Made by a program: the position numbers and the translations under genes. Positions 61,014 to 64,000 of a stretch of 64,000 bases of DNA are shown one piece after another (position 1 is the stretch's first letter; every line of letters starts with the position of its first letter). The DNA is from Streptomyces sp. NBC_01803. GTDB taxonomy: Bacteria > Actinomycetota > Actinomycetes > Streptomycetales > Streptomycetaceae. The DNA lies in contig NZ_CP109073.1 of NCBI RefSeq assembly GCF_035917415.1, forward strand, positions 1,595,001-1,659,000, given 5' to 3'. The notes under the pieces were generated by a model. That model saw only the letters and a program-made list of their open reading frames with translations. It searched no databases and had not been told where the DNA came from.

Positions 61014-62036
61014 TTGTCCGACCTGACCGCCTTCATCGCCGGCCTGCCCAAGGCCGAACTGCACGTCCACCACGTGGGATCCGCCTCGCCCCGCATCGTC
61101 GCGGAGCTGGCCGCCCGGCACCCCGACTCCCCCGTGCCCAAGGACCCGGAGGCACTGACCGAGTTCTTCACCTTCCGGGATTTCGCCCACTTCATCGAGG
61201 TCTACATCTCGGTCGTCGGGCTCATCCAGGACGCCGAGGACGTACGGCTGCTGACCTACGAGGTCGCCCGGGACATGGCCCGTCAGAACATTCGCTACGC
61301 CGAGCTGACCGTCACTCCGCACTCCTCGGTGCAGCGCGGCATCCCCGACGTCGCCTTCATGGAGGCCATCGAGGACGCCCGGATCGGCGCGGAGCGGGAC
61401 TTGGGCGTCGTGCTGCGCTGGTGCTTCGACATCCCGGGCGAACTGGGCCTCCCGGCGGCCGAGGAGACCGCGCGGCTCGCCTGCGACCTGCGGCCGGAGG
61501 GGCTGGTCTCGTTCGGGCTCGGCGGCCCCGAGATCGGCTGGCCCCGCCCGCAGTTCAAGCCCTGGTTCGACCGGGCCATCGCGGCCGGGCTGCACAGCGT
61601 GCCGCACGCCGGCGAGACGACGGGACCGCGGACGATCTGGGACGCCCTGACCGAGCTGCGCGCCGAGCGGATCGGGCACGGCACCAGCGCGGTGCGGGAC
61701 CCGGAGCTGCTGGCGTACCTGGCCGAGCACCGGATCCCGCTGGAGGTCTGCCCCACCTCCAACGTCGCCACCGGCGCGGTGCCCTCGCTGGAGGAGCACC
61801 CGATACGGCGGATGGTCGAGGCCGGGGTACTGGTGACGATCAACAGCGACGACCCGCCCATGTTCAGCACCGACCTCAACACCGAGTACGCCGTCGCCGC
61901 GCGCCTGCTCGGCCTGGACGCGGCCGGAGTCGCGGCGCTGGCGAAGAACGCCGTCGAGGTCTCGTTCATGGCGGCCCCGGCCAAGGCCCGGCTGGCCGCC
62001 GAGATCGACGCCCACCTCGCCGCGTGGCCGGGGTGA
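61014..62036 (+). CDS. adenosine deaminase family; probable aminodeoxyfutalosine deaminase
   Basis: This 340-residue enzyme has HVH (residues 17-19), HAGE, HGTS and INSDDP, the zinc and catalytic motifs of the adenosine deaminase family. By Streptomyces genome place it corresponds to the enzyme that deaminates 6-amino-6-deoxyfutalosine in the futalosine pathway to menaquinone. True adenosine deaminase is the alternative. TTG 61014 has GGAGGG upstream; TACGAT (60976-60981) may be the -10. Confidence 0.8.
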   Translation: MSDLTAFIAGLPKAELHVHHVGSASPRIVAELAARHPDSPVPKDPEALTEFFTFRDFAHFIEVYISVVGLIQDAEDVRLLTYEVARDMARQNIRYAELTVTPHSSVQRGIPDVAFMEAIEDARIGAERDLGVVLRWCFDIPGELGLPAAEETARLACDLRPEGLVSFGLGGPEIGWPRPQFKPWFDRAIAAGLHSVPHAGETTGPRTIWDALTELRAERIGHGTSAVRDPELLAYLAEHRIPLEVCPTSNVATGAVPSLEEHPIRRMVEAGVLVTINSDDPPMFSTDLNTEYAVAARLLGLDAAGVAALAKNAVEVSFMAAPAKARLAAEIDAHLAAWPG

Positions 62037-62713
62037 TCGCGGTCGCCCACCGCGGCGACCCGTACCGGGCCCGGGAGAACACCCTCGCCTCGTTCCGGTC
62101 CGCGATCGCGGCCGGGGCCGACGCGATCGAGCTGGACGTCCGGCTCTCGGCCGACGGCGTGCCGGTGGTGGTGCATGACGCCACGCTCAAGCGGCTGTGG
62201 GGCCACGACCTGCCGGTGGCCGGGCTGACGGCCCGGCGGATCGCCGAGCTGACGGGCGGCGGCGTCCCGACGCTGGCCGAGGCGCTGGCGGTGACGGCCC
62301 CGGTCCGGACGCTGATCGACCTGCCGGAGCGCGGCTCGGCCACGGCGCTCGCCACGCTCCCCGTGGTCCGGGCGGCCGACGCGGAGGGGCGCGTCTACTA
62401 CTGCGGGGACGCCGCCGCGCTGCGCGCGGTCCGGGCGGCCGACGCGGCGGCGGAGATCGCCCTGACGTGGAAACGCGCCGCCCGCCCCCGCGACTCGCTG
62501 CTGGCCGAGGTGCGTCCCCGGTGGCTCAACTACCGCTTCGGCCTCATCACCCGCGACACGGTCGAGCGCGCCCGGGCCGACGGCTACCACATCGCCGCGT
62601 GGACGGCGGACAGCCGCCGCACGATGCGACGGCTGCTGGCTCTGGGCGTCACGGCGATCACCACGAACCGGGTCTCGGCCCTCCGCGCGCTCCTGACCAC
62701 GACGGAAGCCTGA
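62033..62713 (+). CDS. glycerophosphodiester phosphodiesterase family protein
   Basis: This 226-residue GDPD TIM-barrel has HRG with ENTLASF near the N-terminus and IELDVRLSADGVPVVVHDATL, the metal and catalytic residues of the family. It has no signal peptide, so it is cytoplasmic. GTG 62033 overlaps the stop of the deaminase gene by four bases (GTGA), so the two are coupled; GTG 62024 is another possible start. It degrades phospholipid-derived glycerophosphodiesters or an unknown phosphodiester. Confidence 0.82.
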   Translation: MIAVAHRGDPYRARENTLASFRSAIAAGADAIELDVRLSADGVPVVVHDATLKRLWGHDLPVAGLTARRIAELTGGGVPTLAEALAVTAPVRTLIDLPERGSATALATLPVVRAADAEGRVYYCGDAAALRAVRAADAAAEIALTWKRAARPRDSLLAEVRPRWLNYRFGLITRDTVERARADGYHIAAWTADSRRTMRRLLALGVTAITTNRVSALRALLTTTEA

Positions 62714-62732
62714 GCCACCCTCTCGGGCGGCC

Positions 62733-62758
62733 CCGCCGACCGGGTGACGAATCGGCGG
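62733..62758. terminator. candidate terminator in convergent gap
   Basis: A 7-bp inverted repeat (62733-62739 with 62752-62758) with a 12-base loop lies in the 64-base gap between the GDPD gene and the converging ALDH gene. Confidence 0.4.
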
Positions 62759-62777
62759 CGCCGGCCGGGGGCATGGC

Positions 62778-64000
62778 TCACAGCGCGGTCATCACGTGCT
62801 TGATCCGCGTGTAGTCCTCCAGCCCGTACGCCGAGAGGTCCTTGCCGTAGCCGGACTTCTTGAAGCCGCCGTGCGGCATCTCGGCGACCAGCGGGATGTG
62901 GGTGTTGATCCACACGCAGCCGAACTCCAAAGCCCGCGACATCCGCATCGCCCGCGCGTGATCCTTCGTCCACACCGACGACGCCAGGCCGTACTCCACA
63001 TCGTTGGCGTACGTCACCGCCTGCGCCTCGTCCGTGAACTTCTGGACGGTGATCACCGGTCCGAAGACCTCGCCCTGGATGATCTCGTCGTCCTGGCGGC
63101 AGCCGGTGACCACGGTCGGGGCGTAGAAGTACCCCTGGTCGCCCACCCGGTGGCCGCCGGTGGCGACCGTGGCGTGGGCCGGGAGCCGGTCGATGAAGGC
63201 GGCGACCTTGGCCAGGTGCACCGGGTTGTTCAGCGGGCCGTAGAAGCAGTCCGGATCGGTGACGTCACCGGTCCTCACCTCGGCCGCCGCCTTGGTGAGC
63301 GCGGTCACGAAGTCGTCGTGCACCGACTCGTGGACCAGCACGCGGGTGGCCGCCGTGCAGTCCTGGCCGGCGTTGAAGAAGCCCGCGTCGCGGATGCCCT
63401 CGACGGCCGCCGGGATGTCGGCGTCCTCGAACACCACACAGGGCGCCTTGCCGCCCAGCTCCAGATGGACCCGCTTGAGGTCCTTCGCGGCGCTCGCCGC
63501 CACCTCCGTGCCAGCCCGCACCGAGCCGGTGATCGAGGCCATGGCGGGGGTGGTGTGCTCCACCATCAGCCGACCGGTGTCCCGGTCGCCGCAGACGACG
63601 TTGAAGACCCCGGGCGGCAGGATCTCGCCCAGCAGCCCGGCGACGAGGACGGCCGAGGCGGGCGTGGTGTCGGATGGCTTGAGCACCACCGTGTTGCCCG
63701 CGGCCAGCGCCGGGGCGAACTTCCACACGGCCATCATCACCGGGTAGTTCCACGGGGTGACCTGCGCGCAGACGCCGATCGGCTCCCGCCGGACGAACGA
63801 GGTCATCCCCTCCATGTACTCCCCCGCCGACTTGCCCTCCAGCATCCGCGCGGCGCCGGCGAAGAAGCGGATCTGGTCCAGCATCGGCGGCAGCTCCTCC
63901 TGCCGGGTCAGCTCCAGGGGCTTGCCGGTGTTCTCGCACTCGACGGCCAGCAGCTCGTCCGCGTGCCTCTCGAAGGCGTCCGCGATCCTCAGCAGCGCCA
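62778..64000 (-). CDS. aldehyde dehydrogenase, 5' end beyond the window
   Basis: The reading frame continues beyond 64000, so the N-terminus is missing; about 406 residues are seen. NAD-binding and catalytic parts are present: LELGGKAPCVVFEDADI, GQDCTAATR with the catalytic cysteine, and the C-terminal GGFKKSGYGKDLSAYGLEDYTRIKHV. The latter motif and closeness to gabT fit gamma-aminobutyraldehyde dehydrogenase (putrescine to GABA). Substrate specificity is inferred. Confidence 0.88.
   Translation of the reverse strand, partial: ALLRIADAFERHADELLAVECENTGKPLELTRQEELPPMLDQIRFFAGAARMLEGKSAGEYMEGMTSFVRREPIGVCAQVTPWNYPVMMAVWKFAPALAAGNTVVLKPSDTTPASAVLVAGLLGEILPPGVFNVVCGDRDTGRLMVEHTTPAMASITGSVRAGTEVAASAAKDLKRVHLELGGKAPCVVFEDADIPAAVEGIRDAGFFNAGQDCTAATRVLVHESVHDDFVTALTKAAAEVRTGDVTDPDCFYGPLNNPVHLAKVAAFIDRLPAHATVATGGHRVGDQGYFYAPTVVTGCRQDDEIIQGEVFGPVITVQKFTDEAQAVTYANDVEYGLASSVWTKDHARAMRMSRALEFGCVWINTHIPLVAEMPHGGFKKSGYGKDLSAYGLEDYTRIKHVMTAL

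Overview
The window is chromosomal DNA of a high-GC actinomycete, almost certainly Streptomyces or a close relative. Third codon positions are nearly all G or C, GTG starts are common (TTG occurs), and promoter -10 elements read TAnnnT. The gene order matches the conserved core arm of Streptomyces chromosomes (the S. coelicolor SCO5657 to SCO5745 neighbourhood from memory, seen in reverse). I found no tRNA, rRNA, CRISPR array, insertion sequence, integrase or replication origin.

Layout. 1-10.4 kb: housekeeping genes read leftward: RNase J, dapA, thyX, dapB, an M16 peptidase, pnp and rpsO, plus small membrane proteins. 10.4-28.7 kb: a complete ESX-like type VII secretion (T7SS) locus in several transcription units. 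eccD and eccC are divergent. A leftward five-gene operon encodes a small helical protein, a PPE-like protein, a mycosin, EsxA and EsxB. A second mycosin is coupled to eccB, and eccE, an unknown gene and a large EspI-like MinD/ParA ATPase run rightward. A small membrane gene and a DUF397 gene that I take to be bldB, a developmental regulator, lie inside the locus. 28.7-39.0 kb: the translation/transcription operon rimP-nusA-ylxR-infB-ylxP-rbfA-truB-ribF, read leftward, with a trypsin-like protease fused to a STAND-type ATPase between truB and ribF.

39.2-41.1 kb: three overlapping rightward genes (lipoprotein, ferritin-like DUF4439 protein, degenerate APH-type kinase), followed by a six-unit 17-bp tandem array. 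41.2-46.5 kb: dxr-rseP-ispG (isoprenoid MEP pathway plus site-2 protease) and two acetyltransferases. 46.6-53.3 kb: acyl-CoA dehydrogenase, aldehyde dehydrogenase, secreted M14 carboxypeptidase and a PucR regulator. 53.5-55.8 kb: an orphan membrane ATPase resembling TraD/VirD4 coupling proteins. 55.8-56.7 kb: no intact gene, but coding-like fragments in shifting frames. 56.7-64 kb: a streptogrisin-type protease, gabT, a hypothetical protein, a DUF4190 membrane protein, an adenosine-deaminase-family enzyme (probably the aminodeoxyfutalosine deaminase of menaquinone synthesis), a glycerophosphodiesterase-like gene, and an aldehyde dehydrogenase cut by the window end.

How the genes work together. 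The T7SS genes encode a membrane channel (EccB-E), its motor (EccC), two mycosin proteases, EsxA/EsxB and candidate substrates. RNase J, PNPase, S15, NusA, RimP, IF2, RbfA and TruB belong to RNA turnover and ribosome production. GabT, the end-of-window dehydrogenase and perhaps the PucR regulator fit GABA/putrescine catabolism. The least understood items are the protease-STAND protein, the degenerate kinase operon, the orphan TraD-like ATPase, the PPE-like protein and two apparently decayed reading frames.
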